From assembly GCF_009765375.1 (NCBI RefSeq), contig NZ_VTOK01000027.1, forward strand, positions 1 through 38,422: a stretch of DNA of 38,422 nt, written 5' to 3'. The stretch is from Alteribacillus sp. YIM 98480 (lineage in GTDB: Bacteria; Bacillota; Bacilli; Bacillales; Marinococcaceae). This document shows, one piece after another, positions 15,148 to 23,804 of this stretch. The notes below the pieces were generated by a model that saw only the letters and a list, made by a program, of their open reading frames with translations, was not told the origin of the DNA and ran no database searches. Made by a program: the position numbers and the translations under genes. Numbering within the stretch: position 1 is the stretch's first letter; the number at the start of each line of letters is the position of its first letter.

Positions 15148-15749
15148 CGCAAATTTATTTTTCATTTCATGGATAAGATTCTTATGTTCTTCAATGGAGA
15201 CTACGTTACCTTGATCAACGTTCTTTTCACGACCCAGTAACTTATCCATGCTGATTTTCTTTTCTTTCATGGCTCGTCTGTTTAAGAGAGCCACCCACGC
15301 TTCGCGTTCCATAAATCCGTCTAGTTTTAAATCAAACTCTCTCGGTGTCATGTGCCAAAATTCAGAGGGGCTTAAATCAAGCCAACCGTAAGCACACCGC
15401 TCACGTTGGTCCCAATCTAAGCCCCCTTTTTGTTTTTTGTTCCACCTTGTTGTTTAGCTAAAGTGCTGTTGTTAAATACCGTTTTTATCTTTTCCCCTAT
15501 TTCCTCGTATGTTGTTTCTTCGTCTTCAATAGAATCATCAATCCATTCATCTACCTCATCAATGGTCAACGTCTTATCAAAACGGCGCATGCACGCCCAA
15601 ATCATAACACCCATATTATCGATAGATTCCACGTCTACCTCATTAAAAATTTTTGCGAAACTCATGCTATAATATTCTTCCATAGTCTTCATTGCAATGT
15701 GAGAAAAGCGTAACTTTCTTGTCTTACCGCCTAGTTTAATTTCTTGCAT
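15142..15749 (-). CDS. Tail assembly chaperone GT, made by -1 frameshift
   Basis: The G frame (15749-15417) continues without interruption in the -1 frame to 15142, giving about 202 aa. The -1 extension reads GLDWDQRERCAYGWLDLSPSEFW then MTPREFDLKLDGF, the standard T-domain pattern, and its first stretch upstream of the ATG at 15351 has no start codon of its own. This implies a fusion, as in lambda gpGT. Two slippery heptamers lie in the correct frame near the G stop. GT bridges the tape measure and tail tube subunits during assembly. Confidence 0.85.
15417..15749 (-). CDS. Tail assembly chaperone G
   Basis: 110 aa with a strand-rich start (EIKLGGKTRKLRFSHIAMKTMEEYY) and an acidic helical end (DEVDEWIDDSIEDEETTYEEIGEKIK split by turns), typical of gpG-type chaperones. 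The last residues (GGTKNKKGA) are encoded by the slippery region. AAGGAGGATATT precedes the ATG. Lies between the major tail protein and tape measure, as expected. Confidence 0.85.
   Translation of the reverse strand: MQEIKLGGKTRKLRFSHIAMKTMEEYYSMSFAKIFNEVDVESIDNMGVMIWACMRRFDKTLTIDEVDEWIDDSIEDEETTYEEIGEKIKTVFNNSTLAKQQGGTKNKKGA
15423..15438 (-). promoter_or_regulatory. Programmed -1 frameshift slippery sites
   Basis: On the minus strand the G frame reads ACA AAA AAC AAA AAG GGG GCT TAG. A-AAA-AAC (15438-15432) fits X-XXY-YYZ exactly, and A-AAG-GGG (15429-15423) is a second fit. Either shift enters the T frame. The G stop is at 15417-15419. Confidence 0.82.
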
Positions 15750-15766
15750 AATATCCTCCTTATATT

Positions 15767-15790
15767 AAAAAAGAGAGGGTTCCCCCTCTC
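15767..15790 (-). terminator. Terminator after the major tail protein
   Basis: GAGAGGG (15773-15779) pairs with CCCTCTC (15784-15790) around TTCC, followed on the minus strand by six T. It probably lowers transcription after the abundantly needed tail-tube gene. Confidence 0.85.
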
Positions 15791-15791
15791 C

Positions 15792-16199
15792 TTATGCTGC
15801 GTCCACTTCTTCGTATTGCCCTTTTCCTGTTAGTTCAATGGAATACGTAGCAACATCATCATGCGGTGCTTCAATACTTAAGTCTGTAATAACAGCTTTC
15901 CCTTCGTATTTTTTACCATTTGGGAACTCAAATTGAACCAATATAACTTCTGCATTTAAGAAAGCTGTATCCAGCGCCTCGAAAGCTGGATCCGATTCTT
16001 GTAGCACCCCGTCACCGCTGATGGACCAGTTGCCGTTACCATAGTCTGAATCTGCCCAACCGCTGTTGTCTTTGCTTGTCATATCTATGGTGTCATACCC
16101 TCTTGTGAATGTTCCTCCACGTTGTGCTGCAATTGGTTCATATGCCGGGGTAGACTCGTCACCTGTATTTACATTAATTAAAAAATCTACACCTCTCAT
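15792..16199 (-). CDS. Major tail (tube) protein
   Basis: 135 aa. DFLINVNTG, IAAQRGGTFTRGYDTIDMTS and WSISGDGVL are typical of the TP901-1/SPP1-like phage tail tube family, and it ends with a beta-rich segment (YSIELTGKGQYEE). The position between the tail completion protein and chaperone G, and the strong terminator after it, agree. AGGAGTGATATAGA precedes the ATG. Confidence 0.85.
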   Translation of the reverse strand: MRGVDFLINVNTGDESTPAYEPIAAQRGGTFTRGYDTIDMTSKDNSGWADSDYGNGNWSISGDGVLQESDPAFEALDTAFLNAEVILVQFEFPNGKKYEGKAVITDLSIEAPHDDVATYSIELTGKGQYEEVDAA

Positions 16200-16205
16200 T
16201 CTATA

Positions 16206-16601
16206 TCACTCCTTCTCAATAATAATTCGGTATTGTAATACACCGTGTTTGGTCTTACCGTCCTGGTCGTCGATAATATCCGCATACTCCAGGCGATTCA
16301 TATACATAGAAAAACCACCGCTCATAGGCAGTGGTTCACTTTGTAATGACTCTTGTATAGCATTCATAATGTCCGATGTTTCTGCAGTTCCGTTCTGGCT
16401 CCATATGTCAATTTGAAAGGTTGTATCAGCACCATCAGATAACTTTGTATCAAATGGAACGCTTGTCGGCGGACCATAACTTACATAAGGGAACTCGGCA
16501 CCGTCTGGAGGGTCGTCATGCACTCCTGTCACCATTTCAGAAATATCATTGTACAATCTATCATCAATTGCAACTTGAATGTCCCACATTGAAACAATCA
16601 T
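16206..16601 (-). CDS. DUF3168-like tail terminator/completion protein
   Basis: 131 aa. DIQVAIDDRLYNDISEMVTGVHDD, EFPYVSYGPP and TTFQIDIWSQ match the DUF3168 tail-completion family (HK97 gp10-neighbour, gpU-like role). It starts with an ATGA overlap on the previous gene; a second in-frame ATG (16589) is possible. Confidence 0.82.
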   Translation of the reverse strand: MIVSMWDIQVAIDDRLYNDISEMVTGVHDDPPDGAEFPYVSYGPPTSVPFDTKLSDGADTTFQIDIWSQNGTAETSDIMNAIQESLQSEPLPMSGGFSMYMNRLEYADIIDDQDGKTKHGVLQYRIIIEKE

Positions 16602-16951
16602 GGCTTGTTAAATTCCTTTGTGAGATCGGAAAGAAATTTAGGCCTGTTCATCTCTGCAGATGGACGTACAAAAGGCTGCGCCGGATGGTTTACCGTCCCC
16701 AATTCAATCCAATGTGCTCGGAAACCGTCTGGTTTTTGGGGTCCAACCTTCGTTGTAAAGCCGTTGTCTTCTGTAACTGTTGTTATGCTGTCTTTCGTTT
16801 CCCCTGACAAGTAAGCAACCTTGCTTTTTTGAGCAGTTTCTACTAGTTTTGCAGTCGATGAAACAACATCTTTAACTCCTGTTTGTTTGGCTTTGGTCCA
16901 CTTCTGTATTTTTTGTACAGTTTCATCTAACCCTTTAACTTCTACCTTCAA
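16598..16951 (-). CDS. HK97 gp10-like head-tail protein
   Basis: 117 aa starting VEVKGLDETVQKIQK and containing the conserved AHWIELGTVNHPAQPFVRPSA block (here split: IELGT and PFVRPA-like) of the HK97-gp10 family. An ATG at 16969 is in frame, but GGAGGTGG lies after it and points to TTG at 16951, which overlaps the previous stop by 4 bp. Works in head-tail joining. Confidence 0.85.
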   Translation of the reverse strand: MKVEVKGLDETVQKIQKWTKAKQTGVKDVVSSTAKLVETAQKSKVAYLSGETKDSITTVTEDNGFTTKVGPQKPDGFRAHWIELGTVNHPAQPFVRPSAEMNRPKFLSDLTKEFNKP

Positions 16952-17277
16952 GTGACCACCTCCGAACACATCAAATGGATCTCCCTATTCATTTCATTTA
17001 AATTAAGCACAGCTTCTATTTCAAAAATACGATCGCCATACTTCACGCGCATTTGTGGTTTAACGCCTTCTCTGTACCGCATTTCCACTCGATGTGAAAG
17101 CTTTGATTGTACCTGCTGCGCTTGGTATCTTTCTGTACCAGACAGAGGAACAACGCGTGCCCATGATTCTAAAAACGTGACCCATTCTGTTTCATAAGTG
17201 CCGCCGGGTTGACGGACACTTTCTTCATTTTGAATGAGTATACGCTGACGAAGTTTCCCTGATCGAATAGGTCTCAT
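16948..17277 (-). CDS. Head-tail adaptor / head closure protein
   Basis: 109 aa. SGKLRQRILIQ, YETEWVTFLESWARVVPLSG and YGDRIFEIEAVLNLNE are the standard blocks of the SPP1 gp16-like phage head-tail joining family. It overlaps both neighbours by about 4 bp in a tightly coupled connector cluster. Confidence 0.88.
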   Translation of the reverse strand: MRPIRSGKLRQRILIQNEESVRQPGGTYETEWVTFLESWARVVPLSGTERYQAQQVQSKLSHRVEMRYREGVKPQMRVKYGDRIFEIEAVLNLNEMNREIHLMCSEVVT

Positions 17278-17825
17278 ACCGTATGCACCCTTTCAAACAT
17301 CGCTTGTACCGTAAACGGTAATTCGACTAATTGTTGATCAGTAGTTGCTTCGCGATTTTCATAAAAATGACCAGTTAGCAAGAGTAAACCAAGCACAAAG
17401 TTTTCTGGAATATCGTCTTGAGACGGATAGCCAGCAGTGAATGTAATCACGATCGAATCTTTTTTGTAATCACTCGGCCATTCACCTTCTTGATAAATAC
17501 AACCTGGCTCGATATCGCTATCCACACGGTAAATAGACTCGCTTACTGTTTGTGTATCTCCATTTTTATCGATGTAATTTATACTATCAACCGTTTGTAA
17601 TGGTGGGTATGGGAGTTTAATCGTTTCTTGAAATGACGGAATTGTTACTTGCCACGTTTGCGTCATGAAAGCACGGTAGGTAAGATTTTGTTCTGCATAT
17701 TCGGTGGCAGCTTTCAAATAAATTTCTAATAGATCATCTTCATCGTTGTAATCAATACGAATATGCTTTTTCACTTCCGTCAAGCTGATAGGCAGTTCTA
17801 CGGGGGAAGAAATTCTTTTTCTCAT
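17274..17825 (-). CDS. Head-tail connector (gp6/phiE125 gp8-like)
   Basis: 183 aa. PISLTEVKKHIRIDYNDEDDLL, then a tyrosine-rich helix (ATEYAEQNLTYRAFM), PPLQTVDSINY and the IVITFTAGYP block define the gp6-like DNA-packaging/connector family that docks under the portal. Its TGA overlaps the next start. Confidence 0.88.
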   Translation of the reverse strand: MRKRISSPVELPISLTEVKKHIRIDYNDEDDLLEIYLKAATEYAEQNLTYRAFMTQTWQVTIPSFQETIKLPYPPLQTVDSINYIDKNGDTQTVSESIYRVDSDIEPGCIYQEGEWPSDYKKDSIVITFTAGYPSQDDIPENFVLGLLLLTGHFYENREATTDQQLVELPFTVQAMFERVHTV

Positions 17826-18031
17826 TAATCATCACTCTTTTTCTTCGCAGGCGTTTTTCGCTTTGTTGTCGCGTTTTCCGGAGCTGTTTTTGTAGCCTTT
17901 TGCTCTCCTGCGGGTTTAGCATGACCAGCTTTGATTAATTTTTCCGCCCGTTCTTTATCAATTTCAACCGTTTTTCCTTTTGGATAGCTAAAGTCTACAC
18001 CTGCAACACTTCGTAGGATCTCAATTTTCAT
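17825..18031 (-). CDS. Small basic head-module protein (68 aa)
   Basis: 68 aa: an N-terminal SH3-like start (VDFSYPKGKTVEIDKERAEKLIKAGHAKP), then a lysine/threonine-rich disordered tail (KRKTPAKKKSDD). Similar small proteins sit between capsid and connector genes in many HK97-type phages; function is not established. AAGAAGGTGAGGAT precedes the ATG. Confidence 0.7.
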   Translation of the reverse strand: MKIEILRSVAGVDFSYPKGKTVEIDKERAEKLIKAGHAKPAGEQKATKTAPENATTKRKTPAKKKSDD

Positions 18032-18050
18032 ATCCTCACCTTCTTTCTAA

Positions 18051-18076
18051 AGAAAAGGAGCAGGTTCCCCTGCCCC
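18051..18076 (-). terminator. Hairpin after the capsid gene
   Basis: GGAGCAGG (18057-18064) pairs with CCTGCCCC (18069-18076, one wobble) around TTCC, followed on the minus strand by TTTTCTTT. Likely reduces read-through after the highly expressed capsid gene or stabilises its mRNA end. Confidence 0.68.
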
Positions 18077-18086
18077 TCACTCATTA

Positions 18087-19328
18087 TTATGCAGATGCCA
18101 TTTTCAATAGTTTCACAGCTTCAGTGAGAATTAATTTCCCATCGACCCTTTGACGGAGTCTAAACCCAATCTGTCCGTTTGCAGCATATAGCTCGTCCAA
18201 ACGTTGCATGACGCGTCCTTGACGATCTGCAATCCAGTAATAGCTATAATCACCAAAAGCAATTGGCGTGTTATCTGTATCCATACTAGGGGAATTGTCC
18301 GAAATAGCCAATGGACGACCAAGAATACGATCGGCTTGTCCAGCTTGTAATCCAGGCTGCCAGATGTATTGATCATTCGCATCTTTGAGTTTACGAATGG
18401 CTTTTGCTGTTGAATCCGCCATCATCCATGTAGCACGGCGGCGATATGGACGGCGCAAGGAATGGAATAGGTCAATGAGTTCATCTGTGGTGATCGAATC
18501 GGTACCTGCAGCTGTTGGTCCTGTTTCTGCATCACGGAAAAGGCCAGTAGGTTTCCCGGTACCATCGCCGTTTACGAATGCTGCCTCTTCTGCTTCTGCA
18601 AACGATCGAGCAAAAGCATTACGGACATAAGATTCAATGTTAAACGCCGAGTCATTCAGCAATTCTTCAGATACTTTCATGATGCGACCTAGTTTATGCG
18701 CCCCGATCACCTTCTGTGCGAATTCAGCATCTGATTCAGAATAAGATGCTTCTTCATCTAACCAAGACGCCGAGCCTTTATCTGCTTCTACAGGGATTTC
18801 ACGAGAACCAGAAGACGTAGAAATCACGGTAGCAAGCCCGCGCATAATATTACGATCTTCTAATTCTTGAACAAGTTGACGTTCAAACTCATCCGGCACC
18901 GTGTACCCGCCAGCACTGTCAGTTCCTACCGCGAGGGAACGCACTTCTGGATGCATCAGTTGATCATATTGCTCGGCACTTAGTGCATTACGACCCGCAC
19001 GTTGAGCACGCCAAAAGGCAGAACGATATTCTTCAGTAGCACGTGGATGAACATTTCTTTGTTCTTGTTTCCCTGTTTCTGCATTAGGATCTTGATGTGT
19101 TTGACGACCGCCGCGCTGTTCCAGCTCATTTTCAATACCGGCCATCTGCTCTTCACGCTGTATTTGCTTTCCGCGTTTATCCACATCGGCCATAATGCGA
19201 TCATATTGCTGTTCTTCTTCTGCTGTTAAATCACGTTTTTCTCCTTTTGCTTTATCCAAAATCCCTCTAGCTTCTTTCACCAATGCTGCACGCTTTTGTT
19301 TCATTTCTAAGATTTCTTGCATTGTCAT
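18087..19328 (-). CDS. HK97-family major capsid protein
   Basis: 413 aa. Residues 1 to ~110 form a charged coiled-coil delta domain (QEILEMKQKRAALVKEARGI) expected to be removed by the prohead protease. The rest has HK97 fold blocks: TDSAGGYTVPDEFERQLVQ, ISTSSGSREIPV, AFVNGDGTGKPTGLF, WMMADSTAKAIRKLKD, RILGRPLAISD and FGDYSYYWIADRQG. Size and gene order (portal, protease, capsid) are standard. Confidence 0.95.
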   Translation of the reverse strand: MTMQEILEMKQKRAALVKEARGILDKAKGEKRDLTAEEEQQYDRIMADVDKRGKQIQREEQMAGIENELEQRGGRQTHQDPNAETGKQEQRNVHPRATEEYRSAFWRAQRAGRNALSAEQYDQLMHPEVRSLAVGTDSAGGYTVPDEFERQLVQELEDRNIMRGLATVISTSSGSREIPVEADKGSASWLDEEASYSESDAEFAQKVIGAHKLGRIMKVSEELLNDSAFNIESYVRNAFARSFAEAEEAAFVNGDGTGKPTGLFRDAETGPTAAGTDSITTDELIDLFHSLRRPYRRRATWMMADSTAKAIRKLKDANDQYIWQPGLQAGQADRILGRPLAISDNSPSMDTDNTPIAFGDYSYYWIADRQGRVMQRLDELYAANGQIGFRLRQRVDGKLILTEAVKLLKMASA

Positions 19329-19329
19329 A

Positions 19330-20085
19330 TTAAACGACCTCGCTTTCTAGTAATTTTAATTCGCGTTCTTTTTGTACAATACTACGCGCCTGCGCCTCTT
19401 GCTCTGCCGATGCGCCCGCCTGTTCGTCACCGGCATAGTTTTCTAATATTTTTATAGTGTTTCGTATTAATTCTTTGTCCGAATCGGCCAACGAAACACC
19501 CTTTTCAGACCGTGTTATAGCTTCGGAAACGCCATCATAATCAATTCCTGCAGCATAAAAAATAGACCTAGCAGAAACGCTGGTCTGTGGATACGCTGGA
19601 AATGGCGTGGGGCTTATTTCGTGCAACCTCACATCTATTAATGTTCTTATTGCTTCGTCTGGATTATTGTGATCCCATTCATCAGCGACCACTTCAAAAC
19701 CAAAACTCACTCCGTCTACATCGCCGCGTTCGATGGATGATAAAGCATCTCTTCCCCACGATGTATCCGGCATTTCCAATTCAAAAGCAAGACCTCTATC
19801 ATCTTCCCATAAGCTCAAGGTGGAATTTTTGGTGCTGCCAAGAACCATATCTGTGTTGTGATTCCACAATGCCTTGACTGTGCCTTCTCTAAGTGACTTC
19901 TCAAAAGCACCTTTACGGATTTTTTCACGAAAACCCCACAACCGGACAGATAATTTTTCAAATTCAGCAGCATAACCCCTCACTTTCTTTTTGTCGCCTT
20001 CTTCTCGCACTTCTACTTTTGTTAAATCAAATGACCTTCGTTCCGTTTGAGTTGGCGCTGACCGTAATTCCAGTGGTTTCTTCAT
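19330..20085 (-). CDS. Prohead protease (HK97 U35 type)
   Basis: 251 aa. RGYAAEFEKLS, the histidine in ALWNHN (H76), the serine in DVDGVSFGF (S127) and RLHEISPTPFPAYP (H154 region) are the U35 catalytic and fold blocks. It trims the capsid delta domain and itself during maturation. The C-terminal ~75 residues are an acidic, helical extension. One base separates it from the capsid gene. GGGTGAAATT before the ATG. Confidence 0.92.
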   Translation of the reverse strand: MKKPLELRSAPTQTERRSFDLTKVEVREEGDKKKVRGYAAEFEKLSVRLWGFREKIRKGAFEKSLREGTVKALWNHNTDMVLGSTKNSTLSLWEDDRGLAFELEMPDTSWGRDALSSIERGDVDGVSFGFEVVADEWDHNNPDEAIRTLIDVRLHEISPTPFPAYPQTSVSARSIFYAAGIDYDGVSEAITRSEKGVSLADSDKELIRNTIKILENYAGDEQAGASAEQEAQARSIVQKERELKLLESEVV

Positions 20086-20098
20086 AATTTCACCCTTT

Positions 20099-22102
20099 CT
20101 AACTGGCTTCTGCAGCTATTGAACATTCGCACCCATTATGCAATGGTGGATGACTGATATTGGAGGAAGGGGTTAATGCACCTTCTGCATTTTCTGGGTT
20201 AAAATCTTCTCCTTGCTGAACAAAAGACGACTTGATCCCTACTACTTTTCCGTCTAATTCCTCACAATACGGACAGGACGAACCGTCAGAGACCCAACGC
20301 ATGAGCGTTATTCCTGCTACAACCCAAGCTTCTTTAGCAATTGCGCTTCCGGCACGTGTTACTTCCTCTTTGGCTTCTTGTTTTATTCTGTCCTCTTTCC
20401 AATCGTCAAATGTTTCCTGTAATCTTTCCTCGATTTCTGCGTCTTCTGCTTCGCTCTCCAGTATTTTTCTTAGTTTTTTTACTGATTTTCCATTATGGCG
20501 ACTACTGAGTAACTCAACATATTCTTTAATAAAATCTACGGTGCTCGATGTCATTTCATCTTCTTCACTTCCTACCTCGTTAGATGCTTGAGCATATATG
20601 TTTTCTGCAAAAGACATCATTACAGGCAGCATCTGTTGTCGGAAAAACTGTTCATGCTCTCTGTAAAAGTCTGATAACCATGTACTAAAATGCTCTGCAT
20701 TACGTAATTGCTTACGAGCTTGACGCATAATGTCGGCTTCTTCTCTTTTGATAATACGTAGAAACGTTTCTTCGAATATACGTTTATAGCTGCTCGTGGT
20801 CCTTTTTCGAATTTCAACACCTTGCAGTTGTGTTCTGGTGGTTGTTGATCTGATCGATCGTTCGCCACTTGGCGGTTCCGCAGGGTCGTTTTGCTGAGTT
20901 GTGCTAGTGACCTGTTCAGCCGGAACCATATTAAGTGGAACCAAATACACATCACCCTGCTCACCAATCGGGTTTTTATTTTCCATTTCTAAAATATCAT
21001 TGGCAGACAACCACCCATTTTGACGACCAACGGCATACGCTTCATAACGTGTTTTTATATCTCCCCGAAGTAACGCATCAACCAAGAACTCTGCAAAATA
21101 ATGTTTTCTCCCATCACGACCGAATAGTTTTGTGTTAATTGTTTGTTCCCATCTTTTTAGCCACGGCCCCATCGTATGCGTAACAAACTCAATGGATTGA
21201 TGTTCGATGTTGGAGAAGGTAGCTCTCTCCAAATCTGCCAGCATATGTGGTGGGACCCGAAACACACTTGCTATTTCGTTCTTTTGGAACTTTCTTGTTT
21301 CTAAAAATTGGGCGTCATTCGGAGGAATACCGATCTTTTGAAATTTCATACCCTCTTCAAGAAGCATTAAACGGTGACTTTTCCCAAGACCGGAATACGT
21401 AGCATTGACACTATCCCGTAAATTTTTGGCTCCTTGCTCCGATAATTTACCCGGATGCTCTGCTACTGCACCAACATTCGTGCCATTTTCAAAGAAATTA
21501 GCACCAAATTCTTCCGTAGCCAAGGCTAATCCAACGGCCTCGCGCGCCATTCCTATAGGAGAAAGTCCGGTTAATCCGTTCATTGAAAGACCAGGTATAT
21601 GAAGCACCCGGGCTTTGTCCATTTTTATATACCTTCCATCCGGCAAGGTTACGTGATAAAAGATTTCCTTTGTCCTCGGGTCTCTTTCTGGCCATGTTTG
21701 ATTTGGTAACAATGGCCATAGTGCACGCGGACGCCCTGCCCCATCATACTCTATCTCAGCATAAGCGTTTCCCCATAGACACAAATGCGCTGTCATGGTT
21801 TCTCTGAAGGTAAAGGCTGTCATTTCATTATTAGGTCGGTTCTGCAGCATGTCATACAAATGATGGTCACGCGCTCTTTCCTTCCCGCGTGGATTCAATC
21901 TCCGATATACCGGAAAAGAAAGAGATCCAAGCGTTTCTGAAATGACACGCACACACCCAAAAACAGCCGTAGACTGCATGGCCTTCATTTCATTGACGTT
22001 CACACCGGTTTTTGACTTGCCATTTCGAAATATATTAAGCATCCACGGATCGGGATTGGCTAAATTACTACGTTTCTGTATTGCGTTTCTGATCAGACCC
22101 AT
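20099..22102 (-). CDS. Portal protein fused to MuF-like head protein
   Basis: 667 aa, against about 400-430 for a usual HK97 portal. Residues 1 to ~395 are portal: VFGCVRVISETLGSLSFPVYRR, HLYDMLQNRPN, LWGNAYAEIEYD, GLSPIGMAREA, FRVPPHMLADLE. A polar linker (~395-420) leads into a helical region and a C-terminal gp7/MuF domain with W, D-x-S-x-CPYC (610-613), LDGK and PPLHNGCEC (to ~660), the conserved CxxC...PP.H..C.C pattern. MuF proteins enter the procapsid, so the fusion ties that function to the portal. No internal start with a strong ribosome site was seen at the junction. Confidence 0.88.
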   Translation of the reverse strand: MGLIRNAIQKRSNLANPDPWMLNIFRNGKSKTGVNVNEMKAMQSTAVFGCVRVISETLGSLSFPVYRRLNPRGKERARDHHLYDMLQNRPNNEMTAFTFRETMTAHLCLWGNAYAEIEYDGAGRPRALWPLLPNQTWPERDPRTKEIFYHVTLPDGRYIKMDKARVLHIPGLSMNGLTGLSPIGMAREAVGLALATEEFGANFFENGTNVGAVAEHPGKLSEQGAKNLRDSVNATYSGLGKSHRLMLLEEGMKFQKIGIPPNDAQFLETRKFQKNEIASVFRVPPHMLADLERATFSNIEHQSIEFVTHTMGPWLKRWEQTINTKLFGRDGRKHYFAEFLVDALLRGDIKTRYEAYAVGRQNGWLSANDILEMENKNPIGEQGDVYLVPLNMVPAEQVTSTTQQNDPAEPPSGERSIRSTTTRTQLQGVEIRKRTTSSYKRIFEETFLRIIKREEADIMRQARKQLRNAEHFSTWLSDFYREHEQFFRQQMLPVMMSFAENIYAQASNEVGSEEDEMTSSTVDFIKEYVELLSSRHNGKSVKKLRKILESEAEDAEIEERLQETFDDWKEDRIKQEAKEEVTRAGSAIAKEAWVVAGITLMRWVSDGSSCPYCEELDGKVVGIKSSFVQQGEDFNPENAEGALTPSSNISHPPLHNGCECSIAAEAS

Positions 22103-22241
22103 GATTCACCTCCCCTCTAGTCCAGCCGATGAACACAAAAACAATTCCAGCAAAAAATAATAAAAGCGTTGGATATATTAAAAATAGTCCAGCGCCAAAA
22201 AGTAAAATTCCTATAATGATTAATACATCGCTTCCATCCAC
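22068..22241 (-). CDS. Small two-TM protein between terminase and portal
   Basis: 57 aa, GTG start 8 bases after AAGGAG. Two hydrophobic helices (VLIIIGILLFGAGLFLIYP and LLLFFAGIVFVFIGW) precede a short basic tail. The last ~35 bases overlap the portal start in another frame, and its coding sequence carries the portal ribosome site. Small hydrophobic proteins at this point are common in HK97-like phages of Gram-positives; their role is unknown. Confidence 0.7.
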   Translation of the reverse strand: MDGSDVLIIIGILLFGAGLFLIYPTLLLFFAGIVFVFIGWTRGEVNHGSDQKRNTET

Positions 22242-22253
22242 CAGACCAACTCC

Positions 22254-23804
22254 TTAAAAAGCTCTAACACCGCGGTCTTCATAAACAGATTCTACATCTT
22301 CAAACAGCATAGCTGTTGCCATTGCGTTAATCATCGCAACGGTTAAGTCAATCCGTTCTTTCGATTTGTTTTTCATTGGTTTAATGTTTTCGTTTCCGTC
22401 TGTTGATACCACTACATTCCCCCAGCACCAACGTGCTACTGGGTTTTTCTCATGAGTGAAATTTCCTGTTTTAAATAAATGTTCAAGTGTTTTCATAGCA
22501 GGGCTCATATTTTTAATATTCTGCTGTACTTCAACCACATCTACTCCAGCTTTCATCAATCTTTGAGTTAACATCCTACTGTTCCATGGATCCGTCCCTA
22601 ACGTTTGCATGTTGTATTGTTTACTAGCACTGATAATACGACTTTCCACAAACTCATAATCGACGACATTGCCCGGCGTAGCATGTATATATTTCTGATT
22701 GACCCACTTGTCATACGGTACTTTGTCATGCTTGACCCGTTCTTTCATGCTGTCTTCCGGTATCCAGGCATCAAAAACAGCCCGCCAATCTGACAGGCCG
22801 TCCTGTGGAGGAAACAAATAACACGCTGCAGTAATATCCGTTGTGCTTGATAAGTCTAAACCGGGATAACATTTTTTTCCGACTAATTCAGAAAGCTCCC
22901 ATTCACCGTTAGTCTCATCCCAGAGTGTCAGCGGTTGCCAACCAACACGTTTTAAAGAAATCCACTGATTCAACCGCAGCCAACGGAACAGTCTTTCAGA
23001 GGATTCACTGTTTTTGGCTGCAATCGACTCTTGGCGTATGGTTTGAATGTCAATGGTTTTACCAAGCGAAGGGTTTGCTTTATACCAAGTCTCTTCGTCG
23101 AAAATATCAGCGTCTTCTGGAGCAGCATATATCTTCGCATACCAATTCGGATCTTCTATTTCTCCATCAATGAGTCGTTCGGCGTATTCATGAACTTCCC
23201 ATCCAATACTGTGCCGGTCTGGATCATCTCCTGCCGTTGTAATCACCCACCAAAGAGGTTCTTTACGCGCTGCCCCTGCACCAAACGTCATAACATCCCA
23301 CAAATCACGGTTAGGCTGTGCATGAAGTTCATCAAATATGACGACTGTGGGGTTAATACCGTGTTTTGAGTACGCTTCTGCAGATAATACTTTTAAAATT
23401 GTACCAGTTTCCACGTTTTCAATTTCTTTACGGCTGTCTGTGATCTTTAACAAATCACCTAGAGTCTCGTCTTGATCAATCATACTTCTCGCGGCCTTAT
23501 AAACTAATGTTGCTTGTTGACGATCAGCAGCACAGCAATAAATTTGTCCTTCTGGACCGTCACACGTTAAATGATAAACAGCGAGCCCAGCAATCGTTGT
23601 CGTTTTTGCGTTTTTCTTTGGTATCTCCAGATAAGCATAACGATATTGCCTATATCCTTCATCGGTTACCGTTCCGTATACATCCCATAACACTTCATGC
23701 TGCCAATCCATCAATACAAACGGCTTTCCATGAAAATCGTCTGTCAGTTTCAGCATCTGCAGAAACTCAATAGGCTCCATTGCTCTTTCTTTATCATGAA
23801 CCAT
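22254..23804 (-). CDS. terL: Terminase large subunit
   Basis: 516 aa. ATPase: YAYLEIPKKNAKTTTIAGL (Walker A-like, ~58-75), VVIFDELHAQ (Walker B, ~154-163), then WWVITTAG coupling motif. Nuclease: PGLDLSSTTD, LGTDPWNSR and KERIDLTVAMINA acidic residues. This is the HK97/P27-type large subunit that pumps and cuts DNA. ATG at 23804 is chosen over an in-frame ATG at 23888 because GAGAGAAAG lies just before it and it overlaps TerS by only 11 bp. Confidence 0.95.
   Translation of the reverse strand: MVHDKERAMEPIEFLQMLKLTDDFHGKPFVLMDWQHEVLWDVYGTVTDEGYRQYRYAYLEIPKKNAKTTTIAGLAVYHLTCDGPEGQIYCCAADRQQATLVYKAARSMIDQDETLGDLLKITDSRKEIENVETGTILKVLSAEAYSKHGINPTVVIFDELHAQPNRDLWDVMTFGAGAARKEPLWWVITTAGDDPDRHSIGWEVHEYAERLIDGEIEDPNWYAKIYAAPEDADIFDEETWYKANPSLGKTIDIQTIRQESIAAKNSESSERLFRWLRLNQWISLKRVGWQPLTLWDETNGEWELSELVGKKCYPGLDLSSTTDITAACYLFPPQDGLSDWRAVFDAWIPEDSMKERVKHDKVPYDKWVNQKYIHATPGNVVDYEFVESRIISASKQYNMQTLGTDPWNSRMLTQRLMKAGVDVVEVQQNIKNMSPAMKTLEHLFKTGNFTHEKNPVARWCWGNVVVSTDGNENIKPMKNKSKERIDLTVAMINAMATAMLFEDVESVYEDRGVRAF

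Noticed and set aside
15541-15552. Extra GGTCAAC motif, also one at 24675, as possible integrase arm sites
   Set aside because: Single copies in structural genes far from the att ends; expected by chance.
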